DNA of 64,000 bases from contig MNCI01035621.1 in the NCBI GenBank assembly GCA_015680685.1, positions 1,005,105-1,069,104 on the forward strand, in the 5' to 3' direction. Source of the DNA: Gnetum montanum (taxonomy: Eukaryota > Streptophyta > Gnetopsida > Gnetales > Gnetaceae). Each line of letters begins with the position of its first letter. Position 1 is the stretch's first letter. A program made the position numbers and the translations under genes. The notes below the pieces were generated by a model that saw nothing but the letters and a program-made list of their open reading frames with translations, was not told the origin of the DNA and made no database searches. Positions 33,526 through 43,975 of this stretch are shown here, in pieces.

Positions 33526-36500
33526 ATGGATTCCCTTTACATGACCACAACCACCATGGTCCCCACTGATTTGGGTGCCACATCTGTGAACCCTATTGCG
33601 GTCACTAGACCAGCTCCTGGCGCAGCAGGACCTCAAGGACCATCACGTCGGTCATTGAGGCTTCAGAGAAAAGAGCCCGTCTTCACAATCATAACCCCTG
33701 AAGAATACAACTTTATCTGTGTTAAGATCCAGGCGAAGCTGGCTCTCAGCCGGGCCGAAGTCGAAGCGAAACAAAGCTTTGAGGTGATCCACCGAGGGGG
33801 CCAAGATTTCAAACCAACAGCTTATGACATTATTCCCTTGACTGAACATCAACATGAAATTATCACAAAGTTGGTCATGGCCAAGAGCTAGGCTCCACAG
33901 GCTATGGTGGAGCCCCAGGATGGGGAGGAAGAAGATGATGAGTTTGCGGCCCAGTCTGAACACTCATTCCACACTGTGAGCCCCCATACTTACGTTAATC
34001 TGTCATTCCTGCTCAATGGAGAGGCCACCTCTCTTAACCTAGCCATGACCACGTAGATGCACATCCCTGTCCTTCCGCAGGCCACCGAGCAGCCATCTAG
34101 GCTGCAAGTACACATACCTCATAATAACGTGGGGGCAGTTTCGTCACCGCGGGTACTTAGCATACCAGTGGTGGTCCCGAAGATCATCGCGCCCCATTTC
34201 ATCCCTCAGATACAACCTCACAACATATCCACAATGGGCTCAGCGTAGACCTTGTCACTTCCACCCCCTCCAACTCAATAGATTACCGCAGCCGTTCAGC
34301 CACAAACTTACGTCCAACAGCCTGCCACAAGTCATTGGGCCAACCCAGCGGCGCAACATACCCAGTCTGTGGTGTATGGCGTGCAACCCTCGGTTGCACC
34401 TACAATGCATGTTCCACAGGTGGTCCTGCAGTATCCTCATCCTTATCTCATGCAGTAGGTGGCAGCTAACCCCTCTTCGCAAACCAGTGGACGGTGGTCT
34501 TCACAAGCTCCCCTGCCTGCTGGGATCCCTGCCCCACCAGCTGCCAGCCAACCTCTTCTTTCATTTTCATTTCCTGGCACTGCCCTCCCAGTCCAACCTC
34601 CTATGCCTTTTGCACAGAAACCTCCACGAACAGGTCTAGACCAGGCTTTCCAGCTTATACATACTCTCACTGAGGAGGTTCGACGCCTCAAAGCCGCTGG
34701 TTCTGATACCATTCAGATCATGGACTTTTATTAGGATGATCCGATTAGTCCAGCGGTCCCTATACTGTCGTTGCTTCCAGGGATTTCCCTACCTCATTTT
34801 ACCAAGTACAATGGGGAGGGAGATCCCAAAGCTCACTTGGTCACATCTAGGTCCGAGTCCTTGCTGTTGCAATAATGGCCACACATGATCATCTGAGTCT
34901 TTGTAATGTCTCTAACAGGGAAAGCTTTGGATTGGTACCGAGCCCTCCCACACTCTTCCATCTCAACCTTGGAAGAGCTGCTGACCCAATTTGTGACCTT
35001 CTTCAAATACAACTTGAAACCGGAAGTCACATTGGATCAGCTCATGGGGGTGAAACAAGACCCGCTTGAGCCCGTCCAAAAGTTCATACAACGCTGGAAT
35101 GCTACTTTGAATGAGATCTGTGAGCCCATCACGGACTCACATCTGTTAGCTATATTCAAAGGAGCAGTTAATGAATTTATTAAGTCAAAGCTGTATTATC
35201 TTTCCCCCAACTCCCTACACCAGGCCTTCGCTCAAGTTAAAAGCATCCAAGATGCTGCGGAGGCCAGCAAAGACCCGACGTCTGTCACCTACAGGAACGC
35301 ACACAACAAGAACAAAGACAAAGGTAAAGCAGCGACAATGACAGTAGCTGTGATGACTGAGGGTACAAAGAATAAGAACAAGAAGGCACCCACGGCGCCT
35401 CCTCAGGCCACGGCTGGTGCCGGCACCAGCCAAGACACAACTGCCCCTAAAGGGCCCCCCAGCCAAAGACAAATTTTGAGCGTAAGGATCGTTCAAAATA
35501 CACGGCCTTGCCTGTAAAACATTCCGAACTATTGAAACAACTGTTAGGGGTAGGGCACATTCAACCTAAGAAGATGTCCGAGGAAGCTCTGAAGCGTCAC
35601 AGACGTCATTGTGAACTACTGAAGAATCCTTCATTAGCCTTACCTAACGAACCACCAGTTCCGAGATCTTTCAGGCTAGACCATTTCTGTGACTACCACC
35701 AGCTATGTGGTCACGATACGGATTACTGCTGGGCGTTAAAAGACGACATTCAATGTATGCTAGATGATGGTTTACTCAAGTTAGACAGCAGTAACCCGAC
35801 ACGTCCAGAAAACCAAACATTGCACGTATATAAGGACCCATTGAATGCAAATGAGGATCCTTATACAATCACTGTGGTGAGTACAGACAGTGAGAGGAGG
35901 GAACCACCAAAATAACCTTTTGTTTTGCATGTGCCTACCAGCTCACAAAGGGGCCCAACCATTTCATCGGCAGCCAGTGGGGTCTCGAGGCCGCCCTTCA
36001 TCATACGGGCACCTTCTCGGATACACCCTCAGTCACGCAGCGACAGTCAAGCCGCGACCTTGTCCACACCCACGCCTAGGGAACCCTTCATTATCAGGAT
36101 GCTAAAACCACAGGCTACTCCTCTCATGCAGGGGCAGACCTCCAACCAAAAGAGTCAACCATCACCTCCCAAACGAAAGGGAGAGGACACATCAGTTAAC
36201 TTAACGAAAGACCATTTTACGCTCGGCTTCCCTAAGCCTAGGCCCCTAGCCTCTGTGCCTTCACCTATACCTCAGAGGTAGGATAAAGGTGCAGAAATGC
36301 AACCACCTTCTCTTGGCAAGAAAAAGAACAACCCCCTGATTGACACTGTTCCACCTCGGGAGATCCGTCTCCTGGGCCGAATGGAAGAGGACAAGGGGGA
36401 TAAACAACCCAGCCGAGAGAAGGACCTCCTCGACACATTCACACAAGTCAAACAAGCTCTCAAGCAAAAGAACACAATGCTGAGCCTTTACAACCTACTT

Positions 36501-37312
36501 ATGACATCTTGGGAACACCGTGAGGCTATGGTACGCATGCTGATGTCCATATCAGTGGATGGCAGCTTACCAGCGGAAGAGGAAGTGATACATGTTGCCA
36601 TGTTTCCTTCAGAAGCTGAGCAACCCAGGACTACATTGCTGACCTTCCATGACGAGTCTATTAAAGAAGATATGGAGAAAGGTTAGGTGACAACTGAACC
36701 TATGTTCATCACCATCCGGGTCGGTCAATACTGGATCCGGAGAGTGCACGTAGACGATGGCGTAGCTACCAACGTCATACCCTATTCCATCGTGGATAGG
36801 TTGGGTCTGGTCGACCAGATCACTCCCACGACGACAGCTTGCATAAAATCATTCAACGGGGCACGGGTTCAAGTTAAGGGGACGGTGCATATTGAGTTTG
36901 TGGCAGGGGATCAGTTCCCAACAGAGGCCTCTTTCTTAGTCGTCGAGGAGATGCTAGGGTTCAACATGATCTTAGGGAGGTCGTGGTTAGCCCAACTGAG
37001 GGTGGTTTCGTCACCGATACATCAAGAGAGACACCTGCCCTATGCTGGAGGGGAGGTTATGATACGCGGTGACGAAATCACCCCCACGACCGTCAATAAC
37101 ATTGAAGAAGAACGGGTTCGGAGATAGAAATGACTGATGATCAGACCCATCCCCAAATCCGTCAACAAGCCGACAGCAATGATGACGGTCTAGCTTGGGT
37201 TGACCTGCCATTTCTGGATGGCAGCGTAGAGGAGTCAAATCATAAGTCTCCTCGCCCTTACGCAACGCTCAACGTAAAGGCTGTTAAGAGACAATTGCAT
37301 ATTAATGGTTGA
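33526..37312 (+). pseudogene. gag: Gag-protease polyprotein of element B
   Basis: It starts MDSLYMTTTTM, shared with G, in a fair plant context. Order: N-terminal EEYNFICVKIQ region, proline/glutamine-rich linker, capsid core (LPHFTKYNGEGDPKAHL, GKALDWYRALP, FIQRWNATLNEICEP, FIKSKLYYLSP), zinc-knuckle-like CDYHQLCGHDTDYC at about 35690-35730, spacer, then protease (36687-37127). One frameshift lies near 35455. Most in-frame stops are TAG (33889, 34246, 34456, 34732 and others), one is TAA (35913); two TAGs sit where E has Gln. The tail ending VKAVKRQLHING (stop near 37312) is in another frame but conserved in E. Gag would form the particle around the RNA. Confidence 0.88.
36687..37127 (+). 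pseudogene. Aspartic protease domain of B
   Basis: Retropepsin-like: VHVDDGVATNVIPY holds the catalytic Asp loop (DDG in place of the usual DTG/DSG), then VEEMLGFNMILGRSWLAQL is the hydrophobic-hydrophobic-Gly/Asp segment. The protease would cut the polyprotein. It is preceded by an in-frame TAG at 36684 and followed by TAG at 37125. The E copy keeps the same layout. Confidence 0.8.
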
Positions 37313-37489
37313 ACGATGGTTTTTGCGTACGTTATCAGGTTTTGGCAAGTTATCGCGGCTTGTACTTAGCCATTTCTTTTGTTTCATACATTTTCACGCT
37401 ACATTCGCTTTCGGAGTTTACGCTTGTCATTTCTTATGCTATTTGATTTACTGTACTAATACTATTTACGCTTTCTATATCACGCAGCC
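37313..37489 (+). other. Noncoding spacer before the B motif array
   Basis: T-rich; includes TTACGC words like those of the B LTR. Confidence 0.5.
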
Positions 37490-37845
37490 GCAGCCCGCAA
37501 TGGCCTTAAACTAGCCACGGCCTGCAATGGCCTTAAACTAGCCACGGCCCGCAATGGCCTTAAACTAGTCGCAAGTTTACGCAGTTACCTGATGGCCTGC
37601 AACAGCCTTAAACTAGTTACATAGGATTGTATACCATTATCATTTACACGCATTATGCCATGGCCCGCAACGGCCTTAAACTAGTTACACAGGATTGCGT
37701 ATTAATACTATTTATGCTTTCTATATCACGCAGTGGGCCCGCAATGGCCTTAAACTAGTCGCAGCCTGCAATGGCCTTAAACTAGTTGCTAGATTACGCA
37801 GAATCATATGACGGTCTGTGATGGCCTTAAACTAGCCATTGCATT
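37490..37845 (+). repeat. Short-motif array after protease (element B)
   Basis: Eight units of GGCCYGCAATGGCCTTAAAC followed by TAG, in element sense, alternating with TTTACGC-containing spacers. The array separates gag-PR from the 3' end of the antisense gene. Confidence 0.88.
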
Positions 37846-38166
37846 CTATCATCATAACTTAGGAGAAATCCTTAATAACTACGTTCACGCTGTGCAGATA
37901 AAAGCATAAAAGTGAAAAAAAAAGACAAAATAATTGACATTTAAAACATCCACCAGGTCTTATTAACGCGTCTTTTCAGTCATTCATAAAACAATACTTC
38001 ACTCCACATCAATAAGATTATGCGTAAACTGCAATTACGCATTTCCTCTACTGCCACTGTTGCCAGTATCTCTTAAGTCTGGATCCAGCCCTAATGGATC
38101 GTCCTCCAGTGGGCCGTCATTTCTGGGAATTATTCTTTCATGAAGAATTTCCTCTTCATGAGGTCC

Positions 38167-41100
38167 TCATTCTGGCACCGGCTCCACGGGAGGACACTCT
38201 TCATCGCTACGTTCTTCCTCTTCCTCTACTTCTGCTTCTTCCTCTGCATGTGCTACTTCCTCTGCTGACTCCTCAGCTGGCTCGTCTTCTCTATCCTCTT
38301 CTGGTACCTAGATACAAAAGAAGAAAACATATTAGCAAGGCAAGCCTTGACAAAACAATCAGAGAATTTAGATTTAGTCATGCAGAAACTCACTTGCGAT
38401 GGCCCTGCTTCCGCAGCAAAGGGAAGCTTGTCTAGGCCAGCCCACAGGCGCTTCATAATCTCTTCCTCCGTTAGATTTGGCCACACATCCTCTCCCAAGG
38501 CAGCTCCAGCCTTGACTTTCCCTTTCTCCACTGTAGTCTAGCGAGGCAGATCAGGGAAGAATGTAGGGAATGTTCTCTGGCCCCTAGGGAGAGTCATCTC
38601 CCTTTCCGGAGATGCACTTACAATCACCTGCTCTTCAAACTTCTTGAAGGCTTCGGAAGCTCCAATGACTTCTAGGAAAACTTCTAGAGACTGAGCCTTG
38701 ACGGCAGAATCGCGATAAAGTTTGCGATAAGTGATGCTTTCTCGCTTATACAGATGTTTGTGGTCCTTTTCCTTCTACCTCCACTCTTGCACGCTTGCAC
38801 AATAGTCCTTCCAATCCTTTCTTTTCTAAGCTAGGAGCTCTATCTACATCCGTTGCTCTACCAACGCCCGACTGGTTTGTACGCTATTTTTGATGGCGGT
38901 CCAATAACGGGAGTAGTCAACAACAGCAGTACGCCAGTCTTCATCCCCCGTCGCCTGCGCCTGTAGGAAGTCGCACCGTGATCTTAGCTCTCCAACCTCT
39001 TTGGTCAGAGACTCAACCCTCTGTTCTGCTCTCTGCAACCGTTTCTAGAGGCTCTCATTGATGCCTTTACTCTCCCATAAGGAGCATGTCAAGCGTAATG
39101 CACATTTATGCATTTTCTCATAAATGTGGCGTGGCACAGCTGCCCCATCAGATGGAGGCTCCACTGTGTCCAAATCAATGAGCTCCGTGGGATCTCATCA
39201 GAGGTGAGCTCCTAACAGAAAAAATCATCAATATTGGTGATACATTACCACTATGTAATATCACAACCTTACACCAACCATAACGTACCAGCTCCAGGTT
39301 TGACACACTCTATGCGCTCGATCATGTCACTGACAACGCCTTCCATGAAGGAAAATTTGTCAGGGATGTCTCTCCACGCTCTGCTCATAGCGACAAATGT
39401 GGATACATCCTCTTCTCCTGTAGCGTAATCCAGTTAGAAACTTCATCTATTAACAGAATCCTGCAAACTTGCTAACACACTCATTACCTCTACCGGTGAC
39501 AGTGGCCACTTCGCCAACATTTTCTGCCTCCTTTTCCTCTTCACGCACTTGAGTCTGTGCGTCACTGGTTCCAGTAGCTAGGGCCTCCTCATGCACCAGG
39601 TTCTGTGCACGGCTTCCGCTAACAGCTGGGGCCTCTTCCTTCAAAACTGAGGCCCCTTCCCCACGACTTAGTACTACTGCCCTTGTCTTAGGGGTCAGCT
39701 CCTCTGCAGTTTTCACTGGTCATATCAAAATACCTTAGTATATCATTCGAAAACATCTAAATGAACATTGTGTAATACAGTTTCTTCACGCTTACCAGGC
39801 GGAGGCTTACTCCGCTGAACTTTGATCACCACAGTTCGGCCTGCGCCGCTCCCAGGCTTGGCAGAAGCCTTGGTTATACGAAGCCTCTTACTCCGAGCTG
39901 TAGGTTCCATGATTTCCTCCGCCAGACGTTTCCCCCATGAGGCATCGCCAGTGTGAGTAGGCATTATCCTGCCTACACTGTTGAGGCCTCGCAGCAGAGA
40001 CGTCACCAACCCCTTGGTCGTTATAGACAGTGACTCCCCGATCCCTTCCGGCGGATCCTGCCCATGGGTAGTGTTGAGGATATGGGTAATCCAGGGTTTG
40101 GACAACTGATCTCGGTCTTGCTGCACCTAGACCCCATTCCTTTGGACGACCAGAAACTCAGCAAACCGTCGAAGGCAAGCTATGAAGAAGACGTAATGCA
40201 CATTAAAATAAGACTCAAGCTTCTTGCGAAGCTTGATCATCTCCTTGCGCAGCCCCTTAGCAAAATAGCTTGCCCAATTGAACTGGTTCCCCTCTTCCAG
40301 AACCTCCCGCATAATACGGGTCTATTCTATAGAAAAGAACTTCCCTTGCGAGAGAGTTTTGGGGAAGGTCCGGGCCCGAAAAAGGGAATAAATTGTCTTG
40401 GCAACATCCATCTGGAATCTTTCACAAGGAAACCCTTTAGCCTCCTTCAGGACCCTTACCCACTCCTCTAGCCACTGCTGGAAGTCAAGGCTCCTCTTCG
40501 CGTTCTCACTTACGGGAAGGCCGTTCGAAGGGACGCCAAATAGGTCTGTGAAGAGTTGAGTGTCAATGTTAAAGCTTACACGTACCTGATGTACGTGCAT
40601 GCAAAAATGCTCTGCCTTTTCGTTAAAGGAGTTGACCAGGGTCAGCATTTCACTGGCGGGAACATCAGGAGTTGTAGCTAAAAATAGATGCATTAGCCCC
40701 GCTACTCGGATCTTGGTGGTCACCGCAACTGGGGCCGCCGAGTAGCCGAGCCAGCGCTGTGCGTCCTTGATGTCACCGTAGCGGAAGAGGACGGTGCTCG
40801 CCTCGGGGCCGAAAATCGTAAGGGTAATCTCCCGGGATTCCCTGACTGAATAGCGTAAAACACAAGTCAAACTAATATACTATTATGCAACACTCATAAT
40901 TTACAACTATACTATGCAATAATCGACTATACAATAGCCTTACCAGGTCCAAATGGCAAGGGGAATGACGGAAGGTTCCTCTGCACGTCCTCAATGGTAA
41001 GGGGCGGGTCTAAGGTCCAGTCATCGTGCAGCCACCCGAGTGTCTGGCAATTCTCAAAGGCCTTAGCATAGCAGGTGGGGTACTCACGCATGTCAAAGCC

Positions 41101-42168
41101 AATCTACCCTATAACACCAGCGTGCACGTTGCTAGTTGAAGTAAACGCCATTATTGCCGTTTCGGCCCATGATAACGCATCTCCATTTCCAACTAACCTG
41201 TTGTCATGAATAAAAAACCTGTACCATACCACATAGGCTTATCTTACATTTTCCACGTAGGCTTATCTTATAGTTCACATCGATGACAGACATATACCAA
41301 AAAAAATACAGTTAACAAAATTTGCTTACCCGCCTGGGTAGTACACTGTGCCTTGTGGGTTCTGGAAATAGGTTGAAGCATGGTGAGCCACGAACAGCGT
41401 GTTATATGCATGATAACAACTAAACTGAGCCATTTCCCAAATCCAATTTAAGCACCTCAAGCCTTGGGCTCTAAGTTCTCGGTCCTCGGGACAACCCATA
41501 TCGATGGCCCTGTCTATCAAGAAGGCCAGAATCCCTTGTGCAGAACCCGCCAACAAGTGCTCTAAAATGGCACCGGCGATATCGCCAGACAAATTAGACC
41601 ACACAATGACACTGTAGTTGCGCAGTAAGAACTGCAGAAACTCCAGCGCACCCCGTCGAAACCATATGGCCTTCCCTTGCAACCGCGTTTGCAGGGGAGG
41701 GACATTAGGAACGATAGGGTTTATACAACACAAAACCCCGACAATGTCCAAGACAATCAGAATAGGCTTTAGCGTAATGCTGTACAAAAAACCTGAAACA
41801 TAAATCAACGCCTAGATTTACATTTGTATCGTTAATACAGGAAACCTACAAACTATGCCTAATTATCCAGGCCGAAATCGCCCAAACCCTTCCAACAACG
41901 CAAGGTTCGTCCCTGACAATAATGGTAGATGCAACCCCATCATACCCTCACATTAACCCGAGGTCCATAATTTGCAATCCACATTCACACAAAAGATACT
42001 ATGAAAAATAGACATTAAAACAAACATAAGCATGTAAGGAATGACCTACCGGTTCAAAGGCGTAGGGTCACGAACATCGACCACCGCCTGCGAAACGCGC
42101 TCCAGATTTTCTTGCATCTCATCGATTTTGGCCAATTTTGCATTCTTCCTTTTGGTTTTTGGTGCCAT
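38167..42168 (-). pseudogene. Antisense eight-exon cargo gene of B: HAD/NIF-like fold, unknown domain, coiled coil, acidic tail
   Basis: Exons on the minus strand, chosen by GT-AG sites and reading phase: 42168-42050, 41779-41330, 41218-40944, 40845-39796, 39715-39488, 39417-39290, about 39200-38394, and 38307-38167 (TGA). Phases agree across the junctions through exon 6, giving about 1000-1070 residues. The start MAPKTKRKNAKL is basic. Exons 2-3 carry a HAD/NIF-like domain, exon 4 a conserved unknown domain, exon 7 a charged coiled-coil region (AEQRVESLTKEVGELRSR), exon 8 an acidic tail (EEEAEVEEEEERSDEE). In-frame TAGs lie in exons 3, 4 and 7. E has the same exon order on its antisense strand. 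Function unknown; capture from a host gene is my inference. Confidence 0.82.
40944..41779 (-). other. HAD/NIF-like domain of the B cargo gene (exons 2-3)
   Basis: KPILIVLDIVGVLC matches motif I of plant FCP1/NIF-type HAD proteins (hhhDhNGhL), with the second acid replaced by Val. FRRGALEFLQFLLRNYSVIV followed by WSN matches the RPG...FL...F.V.VWS segment. YNTLFVAHHAS and FQNPQGTVYYPGG match the NTLLhDDSP...NPPNT segment, with the two Asp lost. The fold is recognisable but the residues for phosphoryl transfer are missing, so a binding or scaffold role is more likely than catalysis. Confidence 0.7.
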
Positions 42169-42420
42169 TGTAACAGCTTCAGAATTTTTTCACCGTTTAG
42201 CACTTGCAAATTTTCGCAAAACCACACGCTCTAATCTTCTGCTCCTTCTTCTCTCGCGTAGCACCAATTACGAATTCAAATTCACAACCATCAATAGCCC
42301 GTTCTCATCAAAAACCACTTACTTATATGTGAGGATCACCGACTTGATATCCCATTTTAGTAGGAATTTCCTAAAATAGAACCCAAAAATCAAGATATTA
42401 ATGCAGCTGATATCGCATGC
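42169..42420 (-). promoter_or_regulatory. Presumed promoter region of the B antisense gene
   Basis: About 250 bp lie between the antisense ATG (42168) and the downstream motif array. On the minus strand ACATATAAGTAAG near 42330 is a weak TATA candidate. Inferred from position only. Confidence 0.35.
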
Positions 42421-42880
42421 TCCACCGTCCGCTACGACGTAAAACTAGCATTCCTTGCACGCGTTCGCCACGACGCTAAACTGGCACTGACCATCCGCTA
42501 CGACGCTAAACTGGCAAGTTGTAACTGTCCGCTACGACGTAAAAATGGCAATGTTGTACAGGTCTTCCAAGACGAAAAACTGGCATCTTTTGCACGCATC
42601 CGCCATGACGCTAAACTGGCACCGGCTGTCCACTATGACATAAAACTGGCAAAGGTAAGTAGCCATCTGCTGAGACATAAAACCAGCATAGAATTGTCCT
42701 TGGGTCATGACACGAAACTGACATCCACACACGGTCTGCTGAGACCATAAATCAGACACACCACCGTCCGCTACGAAGTAAAACTAGCATTTCTCAGTCT
42801 GCCTAGACTTTAAAATGGGACCATAGTCTGCTAAGACTTAAAACCAGCAACGACAGTCTACCAGGACTTAAAACTAGGAC
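42421..42880 (+). repeat. Short-motif array at the 3' side of B
   Basis: About fourteen units of CGTCCGCTACGACGTAAAAC type, closely parallel to the post-integrase array of A (2025-2520), unit for unit in places. In B no integrase precedes it, so pol is missing exactly between cargo and this array. Confidence 0.88.
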
Positions 42881-43902
42881 TTACAGACTGTTGACATGCA
42901 AATGAATCGAGCATGATCATCCTTGTATAGCTGCACGACGGACAGGGTGGGATACTGGGACAATCTCAGCGTCACCACCCCACCGGCATCCTACTGATTC
43001 CTTGGACGAGCTGAGAGGCATGCTACTAATCCCTCAGAGATGCCGTCGCTGCCCCCACTACAGCGGTGGTACGTCTAAGGGTTTAGTTTTTCCAGCTAGA
43101 GCCTCGACGAAATCCTCGTCAGTAGCAACCTCAGAGACCTTCACCGATCATCGCTATCGGACACTGGCTTCACAAATTCATCTAGCTGGTTCCCTGCACA
43201 GCCAGTTAGCTACACTGTGTCTGATGCCTTTTGGCGATGATATGCTGGGCTGAGCATCGAGATGAAAGGTTCCAGCCTCATGCTATAGCTCCTTCTTCAT
43301 GGCCCGAGTGCTCTATCTCGCATCAAATGACGCTTGTTTCGACAACCTCGCCTCTTGTTCGCACGAGCAATGGCATTTTCTATTTTCTTTTGTGGTTGCA
43401 GGTTACTTGTTTTGAGATGGCTGCTCAGGTTTGCCCGACCACCTAGAACTGCATGCCTCTACCTCTCATAATCCTACTCTTAGCTCTCATCCCTACCACC
43501 TACTTCCTGTATGCAAAAGCTACATACGCAAACACCCATCTTTCACACTCGCACTACAACCAAGCCCATAACACGGTTAAGCACTGTAGCAGAGATCTCG
43601 CAGAAGTGATGCACCATGCTCCTTTTGCAAGCATTCCTGCTATAATCGGTGATAGAGAAATCTCAGGTTGATGCGCTACGCTCGTCTGAAAGCATTCCTG
43701 TTGACATGAGTGTGCGTACGTTTCTATGCGTTCAGTAAGCATATTCCATACTCCTACCATCCTGACTCATTTTACGTCTTCCCCGAACCTCTTTCCTACT
43801 ATGTCATTCTATCTCCCATTCCCTCCAGCTTTTCTCTTCCATGTTGACAGGGCAACGCTTGAGTAGCCATGGATGGACGCTGTTCTTGCTTCTACTAATC
43901 CA
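42881..43902 (+). other. 3' noncoding region of B
   Basis: Homologous to 2521-3617 of A, with no credible coding frame. Confidence 0.65.
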
Positions 43903-43975
43903 GTGTTTCATATTCTTTGTTGACATCTTTCGGGCTAGCCCTCTAACCGTTAACAAAGAGGGGCCATTGAAACAC
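43903..43975 (+). promoter_or_regulatory. PPT with spanning inverted repeat (B)
   Basis: GTGTTTC (43903-43909) pairs with GAAACAC (43969-43975); TTTGTTGAC (43916-43924) pairs with GTTAACAAA with one mismatch. The PPT AACAAAGAGGGG is followed by CCAT. Confidence 0.82.

Noticed and set aside
34255-34712. Overlapping frames on both strands in the gag linker of B
   Set aside because: The Pro/Gln-rich gag frame continues through the TAG stops; the other frames show no conserved features and are shadows.
38167-42168. Cargo gene as an ordinary host gene at this locus
   Set aside because: It lies between the LTRs and TSD of B and recurs at the same relative place in E, so it belongs to the elements.
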